From contig DEVX01000079.1 in assembly GCA_002363515.1 (NCBI GenBank), forward strand, positions 1-32,176: DNA of 32,176 bases, given 5' to 3'. The position numbers were made by a program, and so were the translations under genes. This DNA is from Candidatus Saccharibacteria bacterium UBA3225 (lineage in GTDB: Bacteria; Patescibacteriota; Saccharimonadia; Saccharimonadales; Saccharimonadaceae). Shown in pieces: positions 7,810 through 15,099 of this stretch (its first letter is position 1; every line of letters begins with the position of its first letter). The notes beneath the pieces were generated by a model. That model was not told the origin of the DNA and ran no database searches. It was given only the letters and a program-made list of their open reading frames with translations.

Positions 7810-9996
7810 TTAGGATTTTTGATCTACGCCTTTCATAGATAGGCTGAGGCGACCTTTGTCGTCAATTGCATCAAGGCGAACATTAATCTCGTCGCCAACC
7901 TGCAAGGCATCAGTGACTTTAGCAAGTCGCTTATCACTAATCTGCGAAATATGTAACATACCATCGATGCCCGGAAGAATATTTACAAAAGCACCAAAGT
8001 CTTTAATTGAGACGACTTTGCCTTTATAAATCTTGCCCGGTTCCGGTTCCTCGACGAGTGATTTAATCCAATTTAGGGCTTTTTCAATCTTTTCCGTGTC
8101 CGCAGCGGCTACGGTAACTAAACCATTCTCCTCAATGTTAATCTCAGCACCCGTTTCGGTCGTAATCTTATTAATAGTCTCGCCGCCTTTACCAATAATT
8201 GTACCAATCTTGTCTGGATTGATCATGAGTTTTTCGATGCGTGGAGCATATGGGCTGAGATGATCGCGTGGTCCATCGAGCACTGAAAGCATATGTTTCA
8301 TAATAAACATACGACCATCATGCGCTTTCTTGATAGCTTCCGAAAGAACGCTAACTGGAAGGCCATGAACCTTCATATCCATCTGGAGAGCCGTAATACC
8401 TTCAGTAGTACCGGTAACCTTGAAATCCATATCGCCAGCGAAATCTTCAGCATCCATCAAATCGGTTAAGACATACGGCTTATCACCATCCATCATGAGA
8501 CCCATTGCGACACCGGCGACTGGGCGCTTAAGCGGAACGCCAGCGTCCATCAACGCGAGGCATGAGCTACAAGTGGCAGCCATAGAGGTTGAGCCATTTT
8601 GAGACATAATCTCGGTCACGCTGCGGATAGCATATGGAAATTCTTCTTCACTTGGAAGAACTGGCATCAAAGCACGCTCGGCAAGATAACCGTGTCCAAT
8701 CTCGCGACGACCCGGGCTACCGATGCGACCAACTTCGCCAACCGTATAGCTAGGCGCATTATAGTGGTGCATATAGCGACGAGTGCCGTCAGTAACTTCC
8801 ATTGTATCAACGAGCTGAGCATAGCTAAGCGGCGCTAAAGTGACAATATTCATAGCCTGCGTGACGCCACGAGTAAAGAGACTGGAGCCGTGCGTGCGTG
8901 GCAAAATACCAACCTGAGAACTGAGTGGACGAACCTCGTCAAGCTTGCGACCATCCGGGCGAATACCATCCTCGATAATGTGCTTGCGGACGTCTTTCTT
9001 GACGGCAAGCTCAAAGGCTTCAGAGTAACCAGCACGGAAGTGCTCATCGTAATATTCGGTCTTAGTAGTCATCTTTTCTTCTTCAGACATTTTGTCGGTC
9101 ACACCAGCTTCTTCGTCGGTGATTTCTTTAGCGAATTCGTCATGCATTTCCCACTTGATTTCATCAATCAAATTATTGCGCTCGACGGTGTTTTGAGTGC
9201 GAAGATTATCGCCAAGCTTGCCAACTATCCATTTATCGACTTTAGCCTGAACCTCTTCGCTTGGTAGAACGAGAGTGTATTCCTTTTCTTCAACGCCGAC
9301 CTTTTCGCGCAATTCATTCTGAAGTTTGATGGCTGGTTGGATCATCTTAAGACCCCATTCGAGACCGCCAATAATGACGTCTTCTGGAACCTCATTAGCA
9401 CCAGCTTCAACCATCGTAATGCCAGAATCCTTACCGGCAACCACGAGATCAAGATCGGAAGCTTCGCGCTCTTCTGGAGTAAGGAATGCTTTATATTCGC
9501 CATTGACGCGGCCAATACGCAGACCAGCAATTGGACCATCAAATGGAATACCAGCAAGCATAAGGGCGCTAGAAGCGGCAATCATTGCAATGACATCTGG
9601 GCGGAAGTTTGGATCCATCGAAAGTACGGTTGTAACAACCTGGACTTCTTGGCGGTAGCCCTTCGGGAAAAGTGGGCGAATTGGACGGTCAATTAGGCGA
9701 CCAATCAGAACGGCGTTATCAGAAGGCTTGCCTTCGCGTTTGATGAATTTGCTACTGCTAATCTTGCCAGCAGCATAGTATTTTTCTTCATAATCAATAG
9801 AGAGTGGGAAGAAATCTTGGACAACTGGTTTGGTACCAACTACGACTGAGCCAAGCACGACCGTATCGCCATAGGTGACTAATACTGACGAAGTAGTGCG
9901 GAAGCCAACACGATTGACCTCTAGACCGAGTTTGCGACCACAAAAATCAGTTTCCAACTTGAAAGTTTTCTTTCCGCTGGGATTGATAATTTCCAT
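7810..9996 (-). CDS. pnp: Polynucleotide phosphorylase
   Basis: This 728-residue enzyme degrades RNA from the 3' end with phosphate. It has the full PNPase order: first RNase PH domain (about residues 1-220), helical domain, second RNase PH domain (from about 315; RPDGRKLDEVRPL, LFTRGVTQAMNIVTL, GRREIGHG), KH domain with the IIGKGG loop (near 570), and S1 domain (GKVVSIKDFGAFVNILPG) at the end. Length and motifs match the family. The ATG has an AAAGGA ribosome site. The 94-base leader folds into a long stem-loop, discussed separately, which suggests autoregulation as in E. coli pnp. It has its own promoter and terminator. Confidence 0.98.
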   Translation of the reverse strand: MEIINPSGKKTFKLETDFCGRKLGLEVNRVGFRTTSSVLVTYGDTVVLGSVVVGTKPVVQDFFPLSIDYEEKYYAAGKISSSKFIKREGKPSDNAVLIGRLIDRPIRPLFPKGYRQEVQVVTTVLSMDPNFRPDVIAMIAASSALMLAGIPFDGPIAGLRIGRVNGEYKAFLTPEEREASDLDLVVAGKDSGITMVEAGANEVPEDVIIGGLEWGLKMIQPAIKLQNELREKVGVEEKEYTLVLPSEEVQAKVDKWIVGKLGDNLRTQNTVERNNLIDEIKWEMHDEFAKEITDEEAGVTDKMSEEEKMTTKTEYYDEHFRAGYSEAFELAVKKDVRKHIIEDGIRPDGRKLDEVRPLSSQVGILPRTHGSSLFTRGVTQAMNIVTLAPLSYAQLVDTMEVTDGTRRYMHHYNAPSYTVGEVGRIGSPGRREIGHGYLAERALMPVLPSEEEFPYAIRSVTEIMSQNGSTSMAATCSSCLALMDAGVPLKRPVAGVAMGLMMDGDKPYVLTDLMDAEDFAGDMDFKVTGTTEGITALQMDMKVHGLPVSVLSEAIKKAHDGRMFIMKHMLSVLDGPRDHLSPYAPRIEKLMINPDKIGTIIGKGGETINKITTETGAEINIEENGLVTVAAADTEKIEKALNWIKSLVEEPEPGKIYKGKVVSIKDFGAFVNILPGIDGMLHISQISDKRLAKVTDALQVGDEINVRLDAIDDKGRLSLSMKGVDQKS

Positions 9997-10010
9997 TGTA
10001 TTTCCTTTCT

Positions 10011-10079
10011 TCGAGAAAATAATAAATATCTATGGCCGTAGCGCGCTACTACCGCGATGGGTATCTATCATTTTCTCGA
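10011..10079 (-). promoter_or_regulatory. Long stem-loop in the pnp 5' leader
   Basis: On the minus-strand RNA the two ends pair over 18 consecutive base pairs starting UCGAGAAAAU, including two G-U pairs that would be A-C mismatches on the plus strand, so the structure belongs to the pnp transcript. The top contains the self-complementary GTAGCGCGCTAC. The stem ends only a few bases before the ribosome site. In E. coli an RNase III-cut leader hairpin lets PNPase repress its own mRNA; the same logic is inferred here. Confidence 0.8.
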
Positions 10080-10096
10080 TATTTGATACTTAGCTT

Positions 10097-10102
10097 ATTA
10101 TA
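10097..10102 (-). promoter_or_regulatory. Extended -10 promoter element of pnp
   Basis: TATAAT preceded by TGG on the minus strand. Transcription would start near 10090 and give a 94-base leader beginning just before the long stem-loop. No good -35 is visible. Confidence 0.65.
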
Positions 10103-10134
10103 CCACACTCAAGGCATTTTCACCAGGATAAGCA

Positions 10135-10163
10135 TTGACTTTTTTAGTCATTCATGTTACAAT
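10135..10163 (+). promoter_or_regulatory. Sigma-70 type promoter of the 10224 orphan gene
   Basis: TTGACT (10135-10140), 17-base spacer, TACAAT (10158-10163). Transcription would start near 10170. The TTGACTTTT start recurs at other promoters in this window. Confidence 0.85.
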
Positions 10164-10192
10164 TACGAATGGTATTCTAAATCTCAGTAGAA

Positions 10193-10206
10193 TACGGCAT
10201 GCCGTA
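10193..10206 (+). promoter_or_regulatory. 14-bp perfect palindrome in the leader of the 10224 gene
   Basis: TACGGCATGCCGTA is its own reverse complement and lies between the predicted transcription start and the ribosome site (AGAAGGGAGTGA). It may be an operator or a leader hairpin. A weaker ATTCT/AGAAT pair lies just upstream (from 10174). Confidence 0.45.
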
Positions 10207-10223
10207 GAGAAGGGAGTGATAAT

Positions 10224-11057
10224 ATGGCATTTAAAGTGATACGTGTTGTAGACGAGGGCAAGAACCAGGAGGTCCATATACTCGGGGACGATAACACTTT
10301 CCGAGATGAAGACAGAATCCTCAATGTCTGGGCGCAGGTCCGCGGCGAGCGTAACGCTTCTCTGCTCATTGAGGTAGGCGATGGGCGTGAACTGGTGCTA
10401 AAGATTTTCAGCGGCACCGTGAAGCTGCCCGAGCCCAAGAAGACAATCTGGGCTAGCAAACTGGTCGTAGATGCAAACCTGTTCAGGAGCGAGGCGACCG
10501 GCAAGATTCTTGATCTGACCCAGGATTTATGGATGCCGATCAAGAAAAAGTTCAAGGCAGTTGTCGCCATGAAGAAGGAGGTCGCAAAGCAGGAAAAAAT
10601 CGCTCAGACGACTCGCAGCGAGGAACGCCGCAAGAATGCACTTGCGGCACTGCGTAGTGCCACAGACCAGCTCGAAGCATTCCTGGCCGACGAAAAAGTA
10701 ATTGAAGATGGTCTCTTTATTACTTTCCTGGCCGGCTCGCGCGGGAACAGAAACAACTTGGCCGTACTCGACCTGATGACTAACAACTGCATGCGCGAAG
10801 AGATTCGCGAGGCAATCGAGTCCGCAAACAAAGACACATCCAGAGAGGAAATCAACGGAATCGTCGAGGAGGAGTTTGCGCGTCGTTCGGCTAGCGCTCA
10901 GCGCTGCGCAGTAGCAAAGGTTACCGAAGCGCTGGCGAAGCGCGCCAAGTCGCCGACATTGAACGCTCATGAACTACAAGAACTGTCAATAAGTTTCTGC
11001 GAAAAGCTCGATGAGCAGATTATGAATGGCGAGCTCGAGACTCGCCCGTCCGCCTAA
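10224..11057 (+). CDS. Unknown cytoplasmic protein, 277 residues
   Basis: I do not recognise this protein. It has no signal peptide or membrane helix. The N-terminal third (about 1-115) looks like a mixed beta domain; the middle and C-terminal parts are long charged helices (KKEVAKQEKIAQTTRSEERR) with possible coiled coil. The gene is a self-contained unit: consensus promoter, leader with a 14-bp palindrome, AAGGGAGTGA ribosome site and a strong terminator. It is transcribed away from pnp and towards rpsO, against the general direction. Its base composition looks more GC-rich than neighbouring core genes by eye. The good ribosome site, promoter and terminator make a real gene likely. Confidence 0.85.
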   Translation: MAFKVIRVVDEGKNQEVHILGDDNTFRDEDRILNVWAQVRGERNASLLIEVGDGRELVLKIFSGTVKLPEPKKTIWASKLVVDANLFRSEATGKILDLTQDLWMPIKKKFKAVVAMKKEVAKQEKIAQTTRSEERRKNALAALRSATDQLEAFLADEKVIEDGLFITFLAGSRGNRNNLAVLDLMTNNCMREEIREAIESANKDTSREEINGIVEEEFARRSASAQRCAVAKVTEALAKRAKSPTLNAHELQELSISFCEKLDEQIMNGELETRPSA

Positions 11058-11071
11058 CAATACGTAGCACC

Positions 11072-11101
11072 AAAGGGGCCCGCCCAGTGGGCTCCTTTTT
11101 C
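11072..11101 (+). terminator. Terminator of the 10224 gene
   Basis: AAAGGGGCCC pairs with GGGCTCCTTT (one G-T) around GCCCAGT, with the stem running into a T-tract, 14 bases after the stop codon. Confidence 0.9.
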
Positions 11102-11114
11102 TTACCAAAAAGCC

Positions 11115-11147
11115 ATAAAAAATCTGACTCTTTGCAGAGCCAGATTT
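11115..11147 (-). terminator. Terminator of rpsO
   Basis: On the minus strand AAATCTGGCTCT pairs with AGAGTCAGATTT (12 bp, one G-U) around GCAA and runs into TTTTTT. It is convergent with the terminator of the 10224 gene. Confidence 0.88.
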
Positions 11148-11158
11148 GAATAGCGATA

Positions 11159-11425
11159 TTATTTGCGGAGACCGAGTTTTGCAACGGTAGCTTTGTAAGT
11201 CTCGAAATCGGTGCGTTCAAGATACTTGAGGAGTTTCTTGCGCTGGCCGACCATTTGGATAAGACCGCGCTTAGCCATGAAGTCGTGCTTGTTGGCCTTG
11301 ACGTGCTCGGTAACTTCTTTGATACGATCAGTCAAAATCGAAACCTGCACCTCTGGGGAACCGACGTCCTTATCGCTACGAGCGAGCTTCTTGATCGCCT
11401 TAGCCTTGTTATCTTTTGTAATCAT
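11159..11425 (-). CDS. rpsO: Small ribosomal subunit protein uS15
   Basis: The 88 residues match uS15 length. Typical features are GSPEVQVSILTDRIKEVTEH near residue 22, HDFMAKRGLIQMVGQRKKLL near 46 and the C-terminal YLERTDFETYKA. It binds the 16S rRNA central domain. A good promoter (TTGCAA, 17 bases, TAAAAT) ends 9 bases before the ATG, so the mRNA has almost no leader and no Shine-Dalgarno. In E. coli uS15 represses its own mRNA through a leader pseudoknot; no room for one exists here. The gene is monocistronic with its own terminator, and is separated from pnp, its usual partner in many bacteria, by one orphan gene. Confidence 0.98.
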   Translation of the reverse strand: MITKDNKAKAIKKLARSDKDVGSPEVQVSILTDRIKEVTEHVKANKHDFMAKRGLIQMVGQRKKLLKYLERTDFETYKATVAKLGLRK

Positions 11426-11434
11426 ATTGGGGTA

Positions 11435-11463
11435 ATTTTAACACAGAACTTAAAGAGTTGCAA
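11435..11463 (-). promoter_or_regulatory. Promoter of rpsO
   Basis: On the minus strand TTGCAA (11463-11458), 17-base spacer, TAAAAT (11440-11435). The start of transcription falls about 3 bases before the rpsO ATG. Confidence 0.8.
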
Positions 11464-11485
11464 GGCGTAACTTATGAGTATCTTC

Positions 11486-11767
11486 CTAGTCGTTGACTTT
11501 TTTACGTTTTTCGATATGTTTCAGGATTGCCAATATAAACAGACAGAGTAGAGACATTGTGAAGCCCACTGCTAATAACGTTTCGCCCACGTCTATAAAT
11601 GTATAATATTGAATCTGTAACTGTAGAGGTGGGTCCTGATAAGGAATACCGGCTTTACCTAAGATATAATACAGGCCGACAAATACTATGACCGCGCCAG
11701 CTATTGCAGTCGACTCGAGCAGCTTTTTGCCTAGCGTTATTAGCCTCTTTGTGTTTTGCTTACTCAT
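11486..11767 (-). CDS. Small two-helix membrane protein, unknown
   Basis: This 93-residue protein has two hydrophobic segments (about residues 20-38 and 60-82), a short polar stretch between them and a basic C-terminus (KHIEKRKKVND). I recognise no family. It starts 10 bases after the radA stop with an AGGAGG ribosome site and is surely co-transcribed with radA. Both ends are probably cytoplasmic by the charge distribution. No terminator of its own is seen; the rpsO promoter follows. Confidence 0.78.
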   Translation of the reverse strand: MSKQNTKRLITLGKKLLESTAIAGAVIVFVGLYYILGKAGIPYQDPPLQLQIQYYTFIDVGETLLAVGFTMSLLCLFILAILKHIEKRKKVND

Positions 11768-11777
11768 TTTCCTCCTG

Positions 11778-13139
11778 CTATTTATTATTCATATATTTAA
11801 CTAGTGCGGAACGCAAATCTTTGACTGGGAGCACAAACTTGTCTTTGATAGTAGCCGGCGCAATTGCATTCTTGAAACCAAGCTTCTTCGCCTCAGCAAT
11901 GCGACGATCAGGTGCTACGACACTTCGGATCTCCCCGCCAAGACCAACTTCACCAAACACGACAACTTTTTCATCTAGCTTCCGCGCCGCCGCCGCGCTA
12001 GCGATGGCCATACAGATAGCCAAATCGGCTGCAGAATCGTTTAGGCGTAGACCGCCAACTACATTGATAAAAATGTCTTTGTCTTGAAGTTTTAATTTAG
12101 TACGTTTCTCTAAGACAGCAATTAGCAGATTGAGACGATTCAAATCGAAGCCAGACGCCGTGCGTTTTGGATAACCGAAGTTAGTCGGATTAACCAATGC
12201 TTGGATTTCTACTAAAAGCGGCCGCGCACCTTCGATAGTGGCCATAATAATACTGCCGTCCGTATTTTGACGCTCGGAAAGAAGTGCCTCGGATGGATTC
12301 TTAACCTCCGAAAGACCTTTATCGGCCATTTCGAATATTGCCACTTCTGCCGTAGAGCCAAAACGGTTTTTTACGGCGCGAACAGTCTTAAAACCACCAT
12401 AGCGGTCTCCTTCGAAATTGAGCACAACATCTACAAGATGCTCGAGGACCTTCGGTCCAGCCAGAGTGCCGTCTTTTGTAACGTGACCAACGATAATAAC
12501 TGCAGTATTGCTAGTCTTCGCAGCACGTATTATCAGGTTGCCACAACCGCTAACCTGACTAACCGTACCTGGGGCCGAGCTAATTTCCGCTAGGCTTAGG
12601 GTCTGAATAGAGTCAACTATCACAAGTTCATACTCGCCTTCCTCGATAGTCTTTGCTATATCATTGCCAGATGTCGAGCTAGCAAAATGTAACTGTCCCG
12701 AGGCAGCACCAAGGCGGACGGCGCGCATTTTTACTTGACTAGCCGACTCCTCACCAGAAACATAAAGAACTTTATGATTATCATTAGATATTTTTGCGCA
12801 AATTTGCATTAATAGAGTAGACTTGCCGATACCTGGTTGCCCCGCAAGCAAGCTAACCGAGCCCAATAGTATACCGCCACCCAGAACAGTATTAAGATCT
12901 AAAAAGCCAGTAGATAAACGCTCGCCAATATCAGTCGACTCGATAGTATTAATCGAGACTGCTTGTAATTTTTTACCAGAAACTGCACCACGCGCGAGTG
13001 CGCCCTTTATTTCTTGCTCGGTAGGCACAACCTGCTCAAGCAAAGTATTCCATTCGCCACAATTTTCGCAACGACCTGCCCATTTCGCATAGCTAGCGCC
13101 ACATTTTTGACAAACATACCTCGACTTTTGTTTAACCAT
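11778..13139 (-). CDS. radA: DNA repair protein RadA
   Basis: RadA is a RecA-like ATPase that helps branch migration in recombinational repair. The 453 residues show the N-terminal zinc finger (CQKCGASYAKWAGRCENCGE), Walker A (GQPGIGKSTLL), the RadA-specific KNRFGSTAEVAIFEM motif, and the C-terminal Lon-protease-like domain (LKLQDKDIFINVVGGLRL), which lacks protease function in the family. Length is normal. The ATG lies exactly 6 bases after an extended -10 (TGC TAAACT), so the mRNA is probably leaderless; no ribosome site is present. A small membrane protein gene follows in the same operon. Confidence 0.98.
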   Translation of the reverse strand: MVKQKSRYVCQKCGASYAKWAGRCENCGEWNTLLEQVVPTEQEIKGALARGAVSGKKLQAVSINTIESTDIGERLSTGFLDLNTVLGGGILLGSVSLLAGQPGIGKSTLLMQICAKISNDNHKVLYVSGEESASQVKMRAVRLGAASGQLHFASSTSGNDIAKTIEEGEYELVIVDSIQTLSLAEISSAPGTVSQVSGCGNLIIRAAKTSNTAVIIVGHVTKDGTLAGPKVLEHLVDVVLNFEGDRYGGFKTVRAVKNRFGSTAEVAIFEMADKGLSEVKNPSEALLSERQNTDGSIIMATIEGARPLLVEIQALVNPTNFGYPKRTASGFDLNRLNLLIAVLEKRTKLKLQDKDIFINVVGGLRLNDSAADLAICMAIASAAAARKLDEKVVVFGEVGLGGEIRSVVAPDRRIAEAKKLGFKNAIAPATIKDKFVLPVKDLRSALVKYMNNK

Positions 13140-13145
13140 ATTTAC

Positions 13146-13154
13146 AGTTTAGCA
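13146..13154 (-). promoter_or_regulatory. Extended -10 of radA, 6 bases from ATG
   Basis: TGC then TAAACT on the minus strand, followed by GTAAAT and the ATG. Predicted transcription starts at the A of ATG. The -35 (TTATTT at 17 bases) is weak. Confidence 0.6.
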
Positions 13155-13225
13155 TGCGAGTTTGTCAGAAATAAGCATCAGCTTAATTTACAAAAAGTGA
13201 GTACTTGCCTTTTAGCTCTAATGAG

Positions 13226-13279
13226 ATGACAAATAGGGACGAAGAAATCACCGAGCCCGATGAATCGCGAATTATTTAA
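13226..13279 (+). CDS. Possible 17-residue ORF in the radA-clpP gap
   Basis: ATG ACA AAT to TAA gives a short acidic peptide (MTNRDEEITEPDESRII). No convincing promoter or ribosome site precedes it, but the terminator at 13307-13335 has its T-tract on this strand, hinting at plus-strand transcription of the gap. It may equally be the tail of an RNA gene or chance. Confidence 0.15.
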   Translation: MTNRDEEITEPDESRII

Positions 13280-13306
13280 AGATAGCCATCTCTACGGTAA
13301 AAATCA

Positions 13307-13335
13307 CCCCGCATTGTTCCCAATGCGGGGTTTTT
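13307..13335. terminator. Bidirectional terminator downstream of clpP
   Basis: CCCCGCATT pairs perfectly with AATGCGGGG around GTTCCC. TTTTT follows on the plus strand; on the minus strand TGATTTTT follows, which would end clpP. Confidence 0.85.
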
Positions 13336-13341
13336 CATGTT

Positions 13342-13932
13342 TTATCTAATCACCTCGTCGATAATGCCATATTTTTGCGCCTCTTCGGCGGACATCCAAT
13401 TGTCGCGATCCATATCCTTCTCGACGGTTTTAACATCCTTACCAGTATTCTTCGACATAATATCAATGGTGAGTTTCTTGAGGTATACTCCCTCTCGGAG
13501 AGCAATTTCTTGATCGGTAATTTTGCCTTTTGTCCCCGAGCTTGGTTGGTGAATCATAATGCGAGCATTCGGCAAGGCGTAACGCTTTCCTTTTGCGCCA
13601 GACGCTAAGAGTAGAGCGCCCATTGAGGCCTGCAAGCCTATACCGATAGTCTGGACGTCTGGTTCTATATAATTCATCGTATCGATAATCGCGAGGCCAT
13701 CATAAACCGATCCACCAGGCGAATTGATGTATAATTTAATATCCTTCTTTGGGTCTTCGTAAGCCAAATGCAACAGCTGTGCAATTACAATATTGGCAGT
13801 CTGTGGGGTCACTTCGTCGCCCATAAAGATGACGCGCTCCTTTAGAAGGCGCGAATATATATCATAAGCCCGTTCGCCGCGGTTTGTTTCCTCAACCACG
13901 GTCGGGACTAAATAATCCTTAACCTGTTCCAT
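13342..13932 (-). CDS. clpP: ATP-dependent Clp protease proteolytic subunit
   Basis: ClpP is the serine protease chamber fed by ClpC. I choose ATG at 13932 (196 residues) rather than the longer GTG frame at 13956, because the latter lies inside the CIRCE operator and upstream of the -10. The protein begins [15 protein letters not shown], then [20 protein letters not shown], a typical mature start. The catalytic Ser is in [12 protein letters not shown], His in ARIMIHQP, and the Asp in the [12 protein letters not shown] region. Length matches the family. The promoter's -10 ends 6 bases before the ATG, so the message should be leaderless. HrcA control is indicated by the CIRCE element. The next gene downstream on this strand is radA, behind a terminator. 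Confidence 0.97.
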   Translation of the reverse strand: MEQVKDYLVPTVVEETNRGERAYDIYSRLLKERVIFMGDEVTPQTANIVIAQLLHLAYEDPKKDIKLYINSPGGSVYDGLAIIDTMNYIEPDVQTIGIGLQASMGALLLASGAKGKRYALPNARIMIHQPSSGTKGKITDQEIALREGVYLKKLTIDIMSKNTGKDVKTVEKDMDRDNWMSAEEAQKYGIIDEVIR

Positions 13933-13938
13933 ATCTTT

Positions 13939-13967
13939 ATGATATATGTTTAGCACTCACAAGTCAA
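13939..13967 (-). promoter_or_regulatory. clpP promoter overlapping CIRCE
   Basis: On the minus strand TTGACT (13967-13962) lies in the CIRCE spacer; a 17-base spacer and TATCAT (13944-13939) follow. Predicted +1 is the A of the ATG at 13932. Confidence 0.85.
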
Positions 13968-13976
13968 GAGTGCTAA
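13950..13976. promoter_or_regulatory. CIRCE element (HrcA operator) of clpP
   Basis: TTAGCACTC, nine bases, GAGTGCTAA: a perfect match to the CIRCE consensus, which the heat-shock repressor HrcA binds. It overlaps the clpP -35 so binding would block RNA polymerase. It also abuts the TGA stop of the upstream gene at 13977. Confidence 0.97.
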
Positions 13977-15077
13977 TCACTGTTTAGTGATATCTTCTTC
14001 TTTTTTGAAGTTGCTATTAATACTGCCGTAGAGTTCACTAGAGCGAGCGACATTTTGATTATATTGTTTTACAATCTCGTTCGCTTCGTCAACTAACTTT
14101 GAAAGTTTTTGGTATTCCTCATTTAGCGCCGCTTGGCGCGCCACGAGCGCGGCTCGGTCTGCATTAAAAGAGTCCCGGTCTGCATAATATCCATCGCTGG
14201 CACGGCGATTAAAAGCGTCGATATCGCTAGTTAATTTTTCAGATTTTTTGCGATACGACTCAGTGAGTGAATCGATTTGCGCCCTCATGCTATTTATTTT
14301 ATTTAGCTGCTCATTCATTTCATTTTGCAGTGAAACGAACTTGCCGTTATAAGCTTCAAAATACGAATGGATTTTATCGTGATTTTTGAAGACTTTGCTG
14401 TAATGGTCTCGAAGATCTTGTGGTAATTCGGACGGTTTTAGTTCGACGCCAATTATGGAATGAAGCTCATCTACGAAGTTTTCTTCAGAATAAGTCTTCA
14501 TATGTTCCTTAAGCTGCCCTTCATGCGTTTCGTATACGCGTCGCAATATTGGCTCTAGTTTTTCTTTCGTGTATGGTTTTTCCCGATGCCAATACGCATG
14601 AAGTAGTTCGTGCGCAAGCACAGCCTCCTTTATGCCATCCAGTTCTTCATTCGTAATGTCATAAACATAAATATGCCAGTCGTCATAACAGCCCAATACC
14701 GAAGTCTCAGCCGTAACTGCCGGACAGTTACGATTGAAATCGTCCGCATTTTGGAGCTCGGCCTTTGAAGCTCGAACAATGCGAGTTCCTTTCTTGGTTA
14801 GTTCAATATTTTCGATTGTCTGTGCCATCTCAGTGCTAGGCTGATACGACAGGCTAGTAAAGATATCTATAATTGCCTGATAATCGAGAAAATATACTAG
14901 CGCTGCCCCAACGCAAAACGATATTACCCACGAAAGAATATGTTTTTTTACAGATTTTTTCTTAGCTGGTTTCGATTCTGTCGTGGAAGCCACTCGAGCT
15001 TCGGATATCGTGTCGTTTTTGGGCAGACCTTCATTGCTGGACATTATAGGTTGCGTCTGATTTGGAGCTGGATTCAT
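13977..15077 (-). CDS. Membrane-anchored HExxH (zincin-like) protein with coiled coil
   Basis: Not a family I can name. The 366 residues start with a polar N-terminus rich in lysine before one membrane helix (about 46-64), so most of the protein is likely outside. A domain of about 100-215 carries HELLHAYWH (His156, Glu157, His160), the zinc metallopeptidase signature, and ENFVDELHSIIG, whose acidic residues could give a third ligand. Two cysteines (118 and 130) could form a disulfide. The C-terminal third is coiled coil (LNKINSMRAQIDSLTESYRK). It starts 22 bases after the 648-residue unknown and ends at the clpP operator, so it is probably co-transcribed with the former. A secreted-side protease or a cell-surface structural protein are both possible. 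Confidence 0.85.
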   Translation of the reverse strand: MNPAPNQTQPIMSSNEGLPKNDTISEARVASTTESKPAKKKSVKKHILSWVISFCVGAALVYFLDYQAIIDIFTSLSYQPSTEMAQTIENIELTKKGTRIVRASKAELQNADDFNRNCPAVTAETSVLGCYDDWHIYVYDITNEELDGIKEAVLAHELLHAYWHREKPYTKEKLEPILRRVYETHEGQLKEHMKTYSEENFVDELHSIIGVELKPSELPQDLRDHYSKVFKNHDKIHSYFEAYNGKFVSLQNEMNEQLNKINSMRAQIDSLTESYRKKSEKLTSDIDAFNRRASDGYYADRDSFNADRAALVARQAALNEEYQKLSKLVDEANEIVKQYNQNVARSSELYGSINSNFKKEEDITKQ

Positions 15078-15099
15078 TTAATTATTCTCTGAGTAGACT

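Noticed and set aside
13933..13956. Longer clpP start (GTG at 13956)
   Set aside because: It lies within the CIRCE element and upstream of the predicted transcription start.
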